Source of the DNA: Ryuthela nishihirai
Taxonomy: Eukaryota; Arthropoda; Arachnida; Araneae; Heptathelidae
Reading direction: 5' to 3'
Assembly: GCA_038380435.1 (NCBI GenBank)
Contig: JAWZYU010000010.1
Span: 48,456,135-48,520,134, forward strand
Length of the DNA stretch: 64,000 nucleotides
This document shows positions 59,601 to 61,544 of this stretch, piece after piece (the stretch's first letter is position 1; each line of letters starts with the position of its first letter). The translations under genes were made by a program, and so were the position numbers. The notes beneath the pieces are model-generated. The model saw only the letters and a list, made by a program, of their open reading frames with translations. It had not been told where the DNA came from and ran no database searches.

Positions 59601-60188
59601 AATGATCATGTTGTGACCTTAGGATGATGTTGGACAGATTTTTGAAAGTTGTGGGTGTTTTAGAATTGGTTCTACAGTTTGCTTCTAACACTGACTTACA
59701 TTTAGCCACCTGGCATCTCAGTTTGACTTTGGCTTTCCCCCATTCTCTACATTGTTCTCTCCCAAAGAATCATCTATCATATATAAGAATAATCAAAGTG
59801 ATCTATCTGAGATTTGACAGTTCAAGTACAAACACAAGAGTTCCTAAGGTGAGCTGTTTTTATTTTATTGCTAAATTTACATGTTTGATATGTTTTCATG
59901 TAAATTTGTATGAATATTAGACAGAACTGATATCTTATATGGCAAAAATTTAGTGTAATTGTTTTTATTCTTTAATATGTTATTCAAGTTTTTGTGTTTG
60001 GTTCATAGCTTTTGAACACCAATGTACAATAAAACAGAATAAATAATGTAGCACTTTTGTTACATATAAAAAAATAAATATGTGTATATGAATTAAATGA
60101 AATTTTCATGATACTTATTATATTGATTTAGAAAAATGAAACTAAGTTGGCCACTCAAGATGCATTTGTTTCTGCTGCTTTAGATGAG
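5562..60188 (+). CDS. NUP214: NUP214 nucleoporin, partial gene (9 internal coding exons)
   Basis: Nine exons, joined at 5562-5665, 14516-14610, 27587-27656, 35380-35503, 42011-42166, 52953-53085, 54920-55128, 55225-55553 and 60132-60188, give 425 codons without a stop, and every splice phase is compatible. The product aligns by eye with vertebrate NUP214 from the last propeller blades into the Pro/Ser-rich linker; key matches are CWISTTLFATVY, RAELPLF, PLGMNV, LLCPFHMLN and EGERKRK. NUP214 sits on the cytoplasmic face of the nuclear pore with NUP88, docks the DDX19 helicase through its propeller and acts in mRNA and protein export. Introns run from 96 bp to 13 kb and hold most of the transposons here. 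Missing are the 5' propeller exons (left of the window) and the helical and FG-repeat exons (right). The identification rests on remembered family sequence, not a search, but ordered matches across several exons make it strong. Confidence 0.93.
6277..6332. repeat. 28-bp imperfect tandem duplication
   Basis: The string agtgctgctaacaaatatta is followed by a near copy, agtgctgttagcaaatatta, 28-29 bases later. Slippage is the simplest explanation. Confidence 0.6.
6772..7345 (-). mobile_element. RTE LINE fragment, 3' end
   Basis: Reverse-strand match to the C-terminal part and 3' end of the RTE family: LVGPP region, RWFG-like segment, NREK region lost. Many frameshifts. More diverged than the copies at 1624, 26635 and 37508, so an older insertion. 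Confidence 0.75.
7600..9135 (+). mobile_element. Penelope-like retroelement, decayed, with GIY-YIG remnant
   Basis: On the + strand short open pieces match the Penelope-like order. Around 7890-8040 there is a segment with SGFLLSGMPLDVAVYKIEKG and NPPLLYQIYIRHHDN; the last part is a decayed reverse transcriptase motif C. At 8100-8265 lies FTIENQKPPYLDLLQRQETT followed by CLEHKKK. At 8505-8616 lies KTAGTYKILVLN, which matches the start of a GIY-YIG endonuclease. The end at 9100-9135, tgaagaaggcatcattgatg followed by ctgaaacatg, resembles the usual Penelope terminus. Frameshifts are numerous and the 5' reverse transcriptase half is missing or unrecognisable. Confidence 0.7.
9125..9308 (-). repeat. 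orphan copy of the RTE 5'-end sequence
   Basis: About 170 bases match 40925-41097, the 5' end of the long RTE copy, at high identity and in the same orientation. Shared strings include ggtactaatggcctgc, aggcctggccggttctatgc and ctccttcca. No RTE coding sequence follows. Confidence 0.65.
9309..9979. other. AT-rich intronic DNA with a 27-bp tandem duplication
   Basis: At about 9530-9590 the string aaagggacttaatcatattt occurs twice in tandem. Otherwise no feature is visible. Confidence 0.5.
9980..11633 (-). mobile_element. Tc1-like transposon 1, interrupted by SINE-A
   Basis: Terminal inverted repeats AGCTCACCGGACAAAAAATT and AGCTCACCAGACAAAAACTT are flanked by TA at 9978-9979 and 11634-11635, the Tc1/mariner target. 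The transposase is on the - strand in two parts. The helix-turn-helix part (11230-11454) starts MGRTKDVNEWQKGVIAFGQA. The catalytic part (10111-10620) carries WSDE, QAGGGSVTFWGCF, CQDGNCH and LDLNPIENLWNYL, which hold the three DDE acidic residues. The Ser codon after WSDE is a stop, and frameshifts follow. A 383-bp SINE-A with a 13-bp target duplication sits between the halves. Confidence 0.9.
10867..11249 (+). mobile_element. SINE-A, full length, with 13-bp target duplication
   Basis: The element is flanked by CCCTATTGGTGAG at 10854-10866 and 11250-11262. It starts with a tRNA-derived head: A-box region tggctccgtcggtagcg and B box ggttcaagtcc. A body shared by all SINE-A copies follows, including ggacaccgatgggcttgg, gggatgttaagccg and atgttaaagaacacac. 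It ends gcaaaaaaagtgccgctcag, then gtaaaacaacccaaccc. The intact duplication makes this the reference copy for the family here. Confidence 0.92.
11634..12634. other. AT-rich intronic DNA, no gene seen
   Basis: Low-complexity AT-rich sequence. A 19-bp direct duplication, ttaatccttctaggtgtt, lies near 12515-12555. A weak hAT-end-like string lies near 12430, not enough to call. Confidence 0.5.
12635..13960 (-). mobile_element. Tc1-like transposon 2, decayed
   Basis: The - strand carries ordered Tc1 transposase pieces: SYRAVANLVGCNPSTI (HTH), VFSDKSHFCL (first catalytic Asp), APGVLVWGAI, LTAQRYVTSILQP, FFQQHRIFYQQDKAHLHTA (second Asp) and LPWPACSSDLPPIEHI (catalytic Glu). Many stops and frameshifts separate them. 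Clear terminal repeats were not recognised, so the ends are approximate. It belongs to a different Tc1 lineage from copy 1. Confidence 0.8.
13961..14515. other. AT-rich intron 1 end
   Basis: AT-rich sequence leading to the exon at 14516. The last 40 bases supply the polypyrimidine/AT acceptor. No other feature seen. Confidence 0.5.
14516..14610 (+). CDS. NUP214: NUP214 exon, propeller segment with FREPRYIMHY
   Basis: The acceptor is tatatattatag and the donor is GAATG|gttagt. It starts in phase 0, matching the previous exon, gives 31 codons and ends in phase 2. The peptide includes YTNFNDVCFGG and FREPRYIMHYQPEW, corresponding to human VNFMEPCYGS and ERQHHYYLSYIEEW. It lies 55 bp left of the 8-bp-TSD element that begins at 14666. 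Confidence 0.9.
14666..16425. mobile_element. G-depleted 1.76-kb element with 8-bp target duplication
   Basis: The 8-bp TTAATTTT occurs at 14658-14665 and 16426-16433, exactly bounding inverted ends: GGCAGTAGTACAGATCACGG with CCTCAGCCACTA just inside, and from the right GGCCAGTGTACTGGTTACG with CCTCAGCCAATA. An 8-bp duplication fits hAT, P or Merlin-type transposases. The interior has almost no G on the + strand: five consecutive 60-base lines at 15601-15900 contain about nine G in 300 bases but are rich in C. No transposase was recognised, and open frames inside are a by-product of lacking G-containing stop codons. Confidence 0.7.
16434..18727. other. AT-rich intron 2 DNA, no gene seen
   Basis: AT-rich, with a poly-T/poly-A/poly-T block near 17030-17070 and a short GTA run near 17895. 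No coding or RNA gene supported. Confidence 0.5.
18728..18920 (-). mobile_element. SINE-B copy lacking the B box
   Basis: Full-length reverse-strand SINE-B. The tRNA head keeps the A box (tggctgaatggttagtgc), but 13 bases holding the B box are deleted: cctgggt joins directly to aaggcatgg, where other copies have ttcgatccccagg between. The 3' end reads accccctcaagcagctac on the + strand. Confidence 0.85.
19741..19806 (-). repeat. tRNA-like sequence (SINE head or pseudo-tRNA)
   Basis: Read on the - strand it starts GGTGATAGCTTAGTGGTTAG, a textbook A-box context, and has a B-box-like gattcatatccc 45 bases later. The TpsiC stem is imperfect. It is likely the head of a further SINE family, not a working tRNA. 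Flanking blocks (19665-19740 and 19950-20010) resemble each other. Confidence 0.45.
19992..20057. repeat. 17-bp perfect inverted repeat
   Basis: AATTCAAGAAATAATTT at 19992-20008 pairs exactly with 20041-20057, with a 32-base loop. Possible end of a small foldback element; function unknown. Confidence 0.6.
20741..22283 (-). mobile_element. RTE LINE, 3' part of a copy split by a transposon
   Basis: The - strand starts mid-ORF at NDDSCITGFNVGPITQ, runs through the reverse transcriptase and ends at the RTE 3' end with a (CAT)n run at 20741-20757. Motifs survive in pieces, for example GLVINREKTKVMKTGQ and RIRWADNVKQDLVRIG. It breaks exactly at the CACTA-like terminus at 22284. The missing 5' part is the + strand piece at 23948-24406, which stops at the equivalent codon. 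Confidence 0.85.
22284..23080 (-). mobile_element. CACTA-like transposon, 3' half with C-terminal ORF piece
   Basis: The left end reads CACTGGGCAACAAA inward, next to the LINE. The - strand encodes DSDDEEGGKPISG, SNNDPYVCQTASAFKYLADK, AKIKEGIFVGPQIRKLF, LKIHFLNSHLDFFPNNCG and DEHDERFHQDIAMMEK. After one in-frame stop come SMLADYCWMF and EEEFY, then stop. I recognise this as the C-terminal part of a repeat-linked protein family common in arthropods and Hydra; its biochemical activity is not known to me. Between NNDPYV and QTASAF the family's middle region is missing, so this copy is internally deleted. Confidence 0.7.
23081..23947. other. spacer between the two rearranged halves
   Basis: AT-rich, no gene. 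A block at 23436-23478 (tgtgaatttatccaaagaac) recurs at about 20573-20615; both resemble a decayed tRNA-derived SINE. Under the inversion model this is inverted flanking DNA. Confidence 0.45.
23948..24406 (+). mobile_element. RTE LINE, 5' part of a copy split by a transposon
   Basis: Encodes EEEWGHFK, ETNSTLLGKK, QRKQNYLYDKALELIS, HYRELNKCVKDQLAA and QIVNVLCGRKWT, the linker between endonuclease and reverse transcriptase in the RTE copy at 37508-41097. The homology stops at the DVVNDVVLLPL position, directly against the CACTGGG terminus. The opposite-strand fragment at 20741-22283 resumes at the next residues of the same ORF. One frameshift near 24235. Confidence 0.85.
24407..25180 (+). mobile_element. 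CACTA-like transposon, 5' half with N-terminal ORF piece
   Basis: Begins CACTGGGCAACA after TTA (24404-24406). Subterminal sequence repeats TTGCATCA or its complement at 24615, 24652, 24665 and 24705, which could be transposase-binding repeats. An ORF starts at ATG 24829: MPRNCVNNADTFCYICGKVT, one frameshift, then KRAITPIVKVAYEFYFRCQ, GDQDKACARN, FTVPMVWREPSNHANDCYF and RKKKWTIVYLN. The paired Cys and His residues suggest a zinc-binding N-terminal domain. Homology ends at SALRVL, near where the opposite-strand half begins. Confidence 0.7.
25181..26277. other. AT-rich intron 2 DNA
   Basis: No gene recognised. The 26035-26130 interval is richer in C and on the - strand could encode a short Gly/Ser-rich peptide ending in a stop, but nothing identifies it. 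Confidence 0.4.
26278..26480 (+). mobile_element. SINE-B, full length
   Basis: The tRNA-like head has A box TGGCCAAGTGGTTAGCGC and B box GGTTCGATCCCC; the TpsiC arm (CCTGG, loop, CCAGG) pairs perfectly. The body holds cctcacagaccttctac and ggcatattaaactggcag. The 3' tail, caagcagctgtttcaggggg, resembles the end of the RTE LINE. This is the best-preserved SINE-B here. Confidence 0.9.
26635..27425 (+). mobile_element. RTE LINE, 5'-truncated C-terminal copy
   Basis: Starts inside motif C (ADDLALLANDVDEMNSF) and runs through INREKTKVMKIGQAG, LWRVW, SYGSETWTLCKQDNR, LRWFGHVARMNNYR and GRPRMRWADNVK to the 3' end, then a GATGAT/TA run. One stop follows LEQV at 26820 and another follows DNVK at 27300; there is a frameshift near 26970. 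Relatively young. It ends about 160 bp before the NUP214 exon at 27587. Confidence 0.88.
27587..27656 (+). CDS. NUP214: NUP214 short exon, propeller segment
   Basis: This 70-base exon has acceptor atatttag and donor AATAAG|gtatgt. Its first base completes a Trp codon split after 14610, and 23 codons follow. The peptide ILICSSANSLEAAVVG matches the human strand LVLAASAASTEVSIL after the conserved Trp. It was found by asking which sequence could bridge the phase-2 end of the previous exon and the phase-0 start of the next. A SINE-A fragment begins about 90 bp downstream. Confidence 0.9.
27746..27912 (+). mobile_element. SINE-A 3' fragment
   Basis: Matches the SINE-A 3' half from gtgcacaataaagaacac to gaggtaaaacaatcc. 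The head is missing. It lies 90 bp into intron 3 of NUP214. Confidence 0.8.
28265..29085 (-). mobile_element. RTE LINE fragment interrupted by a hAT-like MITE
   Basis: Reverse-strand RTE C-terminal region and 3' end, decayed: RTE homology at 28280-28565 resumes at 28831-29085 after a 257-bp insertion. Frameshifts throughout. Confidence 0.78.
28574..28830. mobile_element. hAT-like MITE in RTE, 8-bp target duplication
   Basis: CCTTCACC at 28566-28573 and CCTTCATC at 28831-28838 flank an insert with inverted ends CAGGACCAGATCTAG and AAGGCCTGGATCTAG (11 of 15 matching). The left end fits the CAGGG-GGATC type common in hAT elements. Removing the insert restores RTE homology across the site. No coding capacity. 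Confidence 0.68.
29140..29690 (-). mobile_element. SINE-B split by a 360-bp insertion
   Basis: The 3' half (29145-29275, from ctccaagcatctgcttgtca) and the tRNA head (29640-29690, ggtcagtagccaaacacac) are in the right order on the - strand but separated by about 365 bp of unrelated AT-rich sequence. The insert has no recognised ends. Confidence 0.65.
29691..30819. other. AT-rich intron 3 DNA, no gene seen
   Basis: No exon, RNA or named repeat recognised. Confidence 0.5.
30820..31195. repeat. 190-bp near-perfect tandem duplication
   Basis: The unit starting aatacctcctgacacagtac at 30820 repeats at 31010 with almost no change; the only clear difference I saw is one base in a poly-T run. It ends in ttttagtatttgc, which occurs at both junctions. 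A recent duplication. Confidence 0.85.
31459..33039 (-). mobile_element. Tc1-like transposon 3, interrupted by SINE-A
   Basis: The ends are CACCAAAGAGCCAAAACATT and, from the right, CACTGAAGAGCCAAAACATT, with TATGACCA continuing both. The - strand carries transposase pieces SSVFFQQDNVPCHTA (second catalytic Asp) and FQVLPWPPNSPDINPIEQLW (Glu), with frameshifts. A SINE-A sits near the 3' end. Its lineage differs from copies 1 and 2. Confidence 0.88.
31540..31894 (+). mobile_element. SINE-A inside Tc1-like 3, short 5' truncation
   Basis: Flanked by CCTGGCGA (31532-31539) and CCTGGCAA (31895-31902), an 8-bp target duplication with one change. The B box ggttcgggtcc is present but the A-box part of the head is missing. 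The body and 3' end (gtgtaaaaaagtgccattc) match the copy at 10867. Confidence 0.88.
33479..33611. mobile_element. piggyBac-like MITE (TTAA-flanked)
   Basis: TTAA at 33475-33478 and 33612-33615 flank inverted ends CCCTTAAAGTGTTTGA and CTCTTAAAGTGTCAGA. TTAA targets and CCC-starting ends are typical of piggyBac. 133 bp, no coding capacity. Confidence 0.6.
33616..34156. other. AT-rich intron 3 DNA
   Basis: No feature recognised. Confidence 0.5.
34157..34480 (-). CDS. unidentified 107-codon ORF
   Basis: An ATG-to-stop frame in a patch with higher GC than its surroundings. The product is mixed hydrophobic/polar, with segments such as SLWFSLYLSDQPTFSVVVQL and VKNYIIAIISKGQ. I recognise no domain, and there is no neighbouring exon or promoter sign. 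It lies antisense inside NUP214 intron 3. It may be a decayed transposon or chance; coding status is unproven. Confidence 0.2.
   Translation of the reverse strand: MTGKYHTIVKNYIIAIISKGQADTYLLYMHDVTASVAETFGSLWFSLYLSDQPTFSVVVQLSSSCVGLKDQVRSCLELEANPLKVSETSGDAAVTYLANVVHYKQQL
34512..34634. repeat. 61-bp perfect tandem duplication
   Basis: agaagaaatttaaatcaggc and the rest of the unit, ending aagtatttcaacc, occur twice in tandem with a 61-bp period. Differences are confined to the junction bases. Confidence 0.9.
34635..35379. other. intron 3 end, AT-rich
   Basis: No feature recognised apart from the acceptor before 35380. A short open frame at 34656-34844 encodes a Leu/Ile-rich stretch, most likely chance. 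Confidence 0.5.
35380..35503 (+). CDS. NUP214: NUP214 exon, propeller segment with RAELPLF
   Basis: The acceptor is atatgtttcag and the donor ATTA|gtaagt. Forty-one codons plus one base, phase 0 to phase 1. The peptide contains WQQWILDGTGRAELPLF and YPLGMNVIF, close to human NWESWLLEDSSRAELPV and SLPMGVVVDY. The RAELP core is a clear family signature. Confidence 0.94.
35504..37507. other. AT-rich intron 4 DNA
   Basis: AT-rich with a poly-G run near 36935. No gene or named repeat recognised. Confidence 0.5.
37508..41097 (-). mobile_element. RTE LINE, near full length, degenerate
   Basis: The 3' end carries a (CAT)n run at 37508-37523. Reading the - strand, a 5' untranslated part (41097 to about 40670) is followed by an apurinic endonuclease domain (40668-40048) with SIGSWNVRTL, ILSLQETRWTDKG and HHQGVGL. 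A second endonuclease part in other frames has TWVSPDG and SDHYLVK. Then comes a linker (39672-38744) with QIVNVLCGRKWTDIQG, and reverse transcriptase (38751-38101) with DEQCGFRSGRGC, FVDFKKAFDSV and HADDLALLAND. The C-terminal domain (37776-37537) has ARMYNYR and RMRWADNVKQDLVRIG. Reverse transcriptase motif C is HADD. Several frameshifts and stops, for example Trp to stop after KACSN, make it inactive. It serves as reference for the other RTE fragments. Confidence 0.92.
41098..42010. other. AT-rich intron 4 end
   Basis: No feature recognised beyond the acceptor at 42010. Confidence 0.5.
42011..42166 (+). CDS. NUP214: NUP214 exon, last propeller strand
   Basis: The acceptor is tggaatgcag and the donor AAAAG|gtttga, a weak donor. 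Two bases finish a Ser codon, 51 codons follow, and one base is left over. The peptide contains PPMPIILFLSTSALLCPFHM and SEPICTEGERKRK, matching human [20 protein letters not shown] and SLEGERQPK. This is the end of the beta-propeller. An open frame runs on both sides of these splice sites (41761-42258), but the extra sequence has no family similarity. Confidence 0.93.
42167..43019. other. AT-rich intron 5 DNA
   Basis: No feature recognised. Short ATT runs near 42380. Confidence 0.5.
43020..43430 (-). pseudogene. mariner/Tc1-superfamily transposase fragment, C-terminal
   Basis: The - strand in mixed frames reads HYVIQMNFSIAI, RPGYWIDRLW, WPTN, YFFMWVSK, NELKDYHYHSS, RVWEETEF and DVCHIILGE. 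This resembles the end of the arthropod transposase family with the order RWIGR, WP-SPDLT, DFFLWG, RVW-EL, DVC. Heavily decayed; ends unclear. Confidence 0.5.
43690..44900 (+). mobile_element. second LINE type, decayed reverse transcriptase, split by SINE-A
   Basis: The + strand reads SPNIDNICINYIKYS, then after the SINE: SNYRPIASSTVMEKIMENHV, FVDLSKAF and TLDHNILLQTLQKSGI (motif A), GVTQGLILCPVLF (motif B, after a frame change), YLYAADIVLLYS (motif C, second D changed) and NNKLIFNVKKTKIM. The motif wording differs from the RTE family and fits a CR1/L2- or Jockey-type LINE. Many stops and frameshifts; no endonuclease seen. Confidence 0.7.
43940..44241 (+). mobile_element. SINE-A, 5'-truncated, inside a LINE
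   Basis: CTACATT at 43933-43939 and 44242-44248 flanks the element. It begins within the SINE-A body (atttatcttcacaaaaccc), lacks the tRNA head, and continues to the common 3' end. It interrupts the LINE reverse transcriptase frame. Confidence 0.85.
45268..45340 (-). tRNA. tRNA-like sequence, probably SINE or pseudo-tRNA
   Basis: A 73-base stretch folds as a cloverleaf. The acceptor arm CGACGCG with CGTGACG pairs 6 of 7, the D arm is GTGC with GCGC, and the T arm GCGGG with CCCGC is perfect with loop TTCGATT. A box and B box are intact. The anticodon arm is off-register (a six-pair stem with two wobbles and loop CATGAAT, no T at position 33), so no isotype is assigned. Confidence 0.5.
45675..45747 (+). 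tRNA. tRNA-like sequence, second inverted copy
   Basis: Same 73-base unit as 45268-45340 with two visible changes: GCGC to GCGG weakens the D stem, and CCCGC to CCTGC weakens the T stem. Less likely than the first to be functional. Confidence 0.45.
46588..47040. repeat. two diverged tandem units of about 235 bp
   Basis: Unit 1 (from cattcattttcagaaaac at about 46588) and unit 2 (from ctcatttattttcagaaaat at about 46825) share cagaaaa, agatcaaagtttt, aataataaaataaaaatta, agatcgctaa and gaaatgaa in the same order. Divergence suggests an old duplication. Nature unknown. Confidence 0.7.
47041..48386. other. AT-rich intron 5 DNA
   Basis: No gene recognised. Confidence 0.5.
48387..48448 (+). mobile_element. 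SINE-B fragment
   Basis: Matches the SINE-B middle from ccaggtaaggcatggatgtt to the catcctctcagat segment; both ends are missing. Confidence 0.65.
48547..48696. mobile_element. piggyBac-like MITE (TTAA-flanked)
   Basis: TTAA at 48543-48546 and 48697-48700 flanks inverted ends starting CCCTCCAGG and CCCTCCAAG. 150 bp, higher GC than its surroundings, no coding capacity. Confidence 0.6.
48701..50776. other. AT-rich intron 5 DNA
   Basis: No gene or named repeat recognised. Short open frames here (for example 50210-50515) are Phe/Leu-rich artefacts of AT-rich sequence. Confidence 0.5.
50777..50812. repeat. 12-bp perfect hairpin
   Basis: TCACTAAAATAA (50777-50788) pairs with TTATTTTAGTGA (50801-50812) over a 12-base loop. 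Possibly part of the adjacent inverted-repeat element. Confidence 0.6.
50846..51364. mobile_element. TIR element with internal 139-bp duplication
   Basis: TAGTAAATGTTCACCAAAT near 50849 is inverted near 51345-51362 with one mismatch. Inside, the string cactttactgattcgttctc with cacttggcctccgctcatta (near 50900) repeats near 51041 with a few changes. It looks like a non-autonomous DNA transposon; superfamily not determined. Confidence 0.5.
51365..51857. other. AT-rich intron 5 DNA
   Basis: No feature recognised. Confidence 0.5.
51858..52060 (+). mobile_element. SINE-B, full length
   Basis: tRNA head with A box tgatcaagtggttagtgc and B box gggttcaaaccct, body and 3' tail (gcatctgcttgaggggt) as in the copy at 26278. 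Confidence 0.88.
52606..52785 (+). mobile_element. SINE-B, diverged
   Basis: Recognisable A box (tgaccaaatgattagcatg) and 3' half (ttttaaactggcaggctcct, ttgtttgaggggtaattt). More diverged than the other full-length copies; the B box is degraded. Confidence 0.78.
52953..53085 (+). CDS. NUP214: NUP214 exon, start of Pro/Ser-rich linker
   Basis: The acceptor is ttgtcctttag and the donor GCTAT|gtaagt. It is phase 1 to phase 2 with 43 whole codons. The product is Ser/Pro/Gln-rich (SSPLSSVSSSG, LQPEPLKPN). The assignment rests on phase, splice sites and position after the propeller, as in other NUP214 proteins, because low-complexity sequence is not diagnostic. Confidence 0.82.
53215..53700 (+). 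mobile_element. chimeric SINE: family-D head joined to SINE-A body
   Basis: The first 190 bases match the family-D repeat at 5015-5235 (tagtggttagggaggtagc, ctctaaccaaggtagtgg). From about 53405 the sequence becomes SINE-A (cctatggtcagtagaggaca to gcaaaaaagtgtcacaaaac). No target duplication was seen at the join, so a composite family or a recombined transcript is as likely as one insertion into another. It begins 130 bp after the exon ending 53085. Confidence 0.7.
53701..54654. other. AT-rich intron 6 DNA
   Basis: No feature recognised. Confidence 0.5.
54655..54838. mobile_element. foldback MITE in intron 6
   Basis: Left arm 54657-54713 and right arm 54779-54835 are inverted copies with a 65-base loop. 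AAGCTGTTTTAAGTAACAGG is exact in both arms. Transcribed, it would form a long hairpin 80 bp upstream of the NUP214 exon at 54920. Confidence 0.8.
54920..55128 (+). CDS. NUP214: NUP214 exon, Pro/Ser/Thr/Gln-rich linker
   Basis: The acceptor is tgtttatag and the donor CATTTG|gtaaat. It is phase 2 to phase 1 with 69 whole codons. The product is rich in Pro, Ser, Thr, Gln and Val with repeated SQVP; it contains a single FG (SIFGRS). It begins 85 bp after a foldback element. Confidence 0.85.
55225..55553 (+). CDS. NUP214: NUP214 exon, Pro-rich linker
   Basis: This is the longest exon seen (329 bases), separated from the previous one by a 96-base intron with a strong polypyrimidine tract. It is phase 1 to phase 0 with 109 whole codons, donor AAG|gtaatg. 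The product is Pro-rich (ILSPAPVIPIPGASPNP, PAPPTTSQAI) and ends in the more helical VSQRHAAEAIK, consistent with approach to the coiled-coil region. Confidence 0.86.
55554..56267. other. intron 8, no gene recognised
   Basis: A frame open on both strands at 55882-56185 has no splice phase or similarity that would make it a NUP214 exon. Confidence 0.45.
56268..56470 (+). mobile_element. SINE-B, full length
   Basis: A box tgatcaagtggttagcatg, weak B box (tggtttgagttct), body with tctcaccatcctcatagat, 3' tail caggctcctgtcagacctct. Confidence 0.85.
56530..56566. repeat. 15-bp perfect hairpin
   Basis: CTTATTTGATCATAT and its exact complement ATATGATCAAATAAG flank a 7-base loop. No T-run follows and there is no sign of a small-RNA gene. 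Confidence 0.65.
56706..56738. repeat. 10-bp perfect hairpin
   Basis: CATATTTTGC (56706-56715) and GCAAAATATG (56729-56738) over a 13-base loop; 140 bp from the previous hairpin. Confidence 0.55.
56739..58639. other. AT-rich intron 8 DNA with one tRNA-like fragment
   Basis: At about 57402-57467 the - strand reads GTAGCTCAAATGGTCAGAG with a B-box-like ggttcaggttcc, a degraded tRNA-derived SINE head. Otherwise nothing recognised. Confidence 0.4.
58640..60024 (-). mobile_element. Tc1-like transposon 5
   Basis: The ends are CATTGGTTTTCAAAAG and, from the right, CATTGGTGTTCAAAAG, both continuing to ccaaacacaaaaactt. TA follows the right end. The - strand transposase (several stops) reads CGQVSMLLAAQDLKVLSEET, DEILNSHAQQFAQTVCRD, LLMDANTYKAHLVC (second Asp) and a degraded NVWD region. 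It ends 107 bp before the NUP214 exon at 60132. Confidence 0.85.
60132..60188 (+). CDS. NUP214: NUP214 exon, start of predicted helical region
   Basis: A 57-base exon of 19 codons, phase 0 to phase 0, acceptor tgatttag, donor GATGAG|gtatgg. The peptide KNETKLATQDAFVSAALDE continues the helix-like end of the previous exon and occupies the place of the human segment just before the coiled coil. It is short, so support comes from phase and both splice sites. No following exon was found up to 64000. Confidence 0.7.
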
Positions 60189-60929
60189 GTATGGAAAGTC
60201 TAAAAAAAACTTTTTTTTTTAATACAAAACTTTTTTTATTCATCATACAGATTATTTTATAATAATTTTGAAAGATTCTGAAAAAGCTAATAGATTTCCT
60301 GCAGGTGTTACATGTAACACTTATGTTAAAAACTTAACTATTTAGAATTAGATTGAGATTTATATAACTTTTTTTTTGTAATTTCTGTTTACTATGAATA
60401 ATCTATGAATAATGATCAGTTTCAACAGCTTTTGATTCCTCAAAATCTGTAATAATTTTAATTTATCTGGAAGTCAAATTTACTACATAAAAAAATATCT
60501 ATTATATATCTCTCTAAACCTTAGCCCTTAAAACAGTATCATATTTTCTAGTCTTCTAATTTACCTACTTATATTTTAATTCTTCGAAAAAATATTTAGT
60601 GCCATTTTAATGCCTGAACAAATTTTAAGTATTGTAATTGATTTTGAATTTGATAATTTGAAACTGAAAAATAATGTAATTTATGGTCTGTAAGTTAAAC
60701 CTTGCAACTACACATTTTCATTTTTTATTTGTTTTGCTAATCAATTGTTTTTAATTTCCATATTATTATTTGCTAGCAAGTTATTATATATTATTAACCT
60801 GCTCATATGATATTAGCCAGCTTAACTGATAGATCTCCTACTGTCCTAAAACAATTCCAGTGAGCTCTTGATGACAATCAGTATCTACAATATTTTTCAA
60901 TGTATTATTTCCATTAGTTTTTCTCCACT
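60189..60929. other. intronic AT-rich DNA after the last exon seen
   Basis: No next NUP214 exon was found here or further right; candidate acceptors lead quickly to stops in the required phase. Confidence 0.5.
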
Positions 60930-60990
60930 GGTCTTGGAATGGCTGTCATCCGTCAAATGGGATGTTAAGTCATAGCTTCATGTGCGTGAT
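60930..60990 (+). mobile_element. SINE-A fragment
   Basis: Short match to the SINE-A body (ggtcttggaatggctgtcat, tgggatgttaagtcatagct). Confidence 0.6.
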
Positions 60991-61007
60991 AAAAAAAATT
61001 TAATATA

Positions 61008-61263
61008 AAAAAATACCCATCTTTCTATATGGGCCCTAAAAAGTAGAAAATAAACCTATAGCATATTGATGGTGCAATCAGTTACCAAGTTTGTATTCAC
61101 TTAAAAGGAAGATAGGGCACCAGCAATCCTGTTGAGTAGTAGGTAAATCGGTGCTCTATCTTCCCTTGAAGTGAATACTAACACAGTAACTGATTGCACC
61201 ATCAGTATTCTTTAGGTTCATTTTCTACTTTTTAGGGCCCATATAGGAAGATAGGTATTTTTA
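61008..61263. mobile_element. 256-bp foldback element
   Basis: Arms 61008-61117 and 61158-61263 are inverted copies at high identity with a 40-base centre. Exact paired segments include ggtgcaatcagtta, ctttttagggcccatata and ggaagatag. No coding capacity; a hairpin MITE. Confidence 0.85.
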
Positions 61264-61544
61264 AATTTTTTAATTTATTTATATTTTTTCTTTGTCACTA
61301 AAAACTGCTACATTTTTGATGAGGTATTTTCATCATTATCATATTTTCTTCATTTGATATATGACTCTTAAACAGAGACCATATTTTCCCTATCTTTTGT
61401 AGTCCTGTTTCAAGTAGCCCATGATACTGGAGACATCACAAACTCTGAGATATGACTCATTAAAGTCTAACCCTGCAAACTCTGCCCTTCCTACCTTTTA
61501 TCATTGAATAGTGGAAGCAAATTTCGAAATAGTTTAGGACATTC

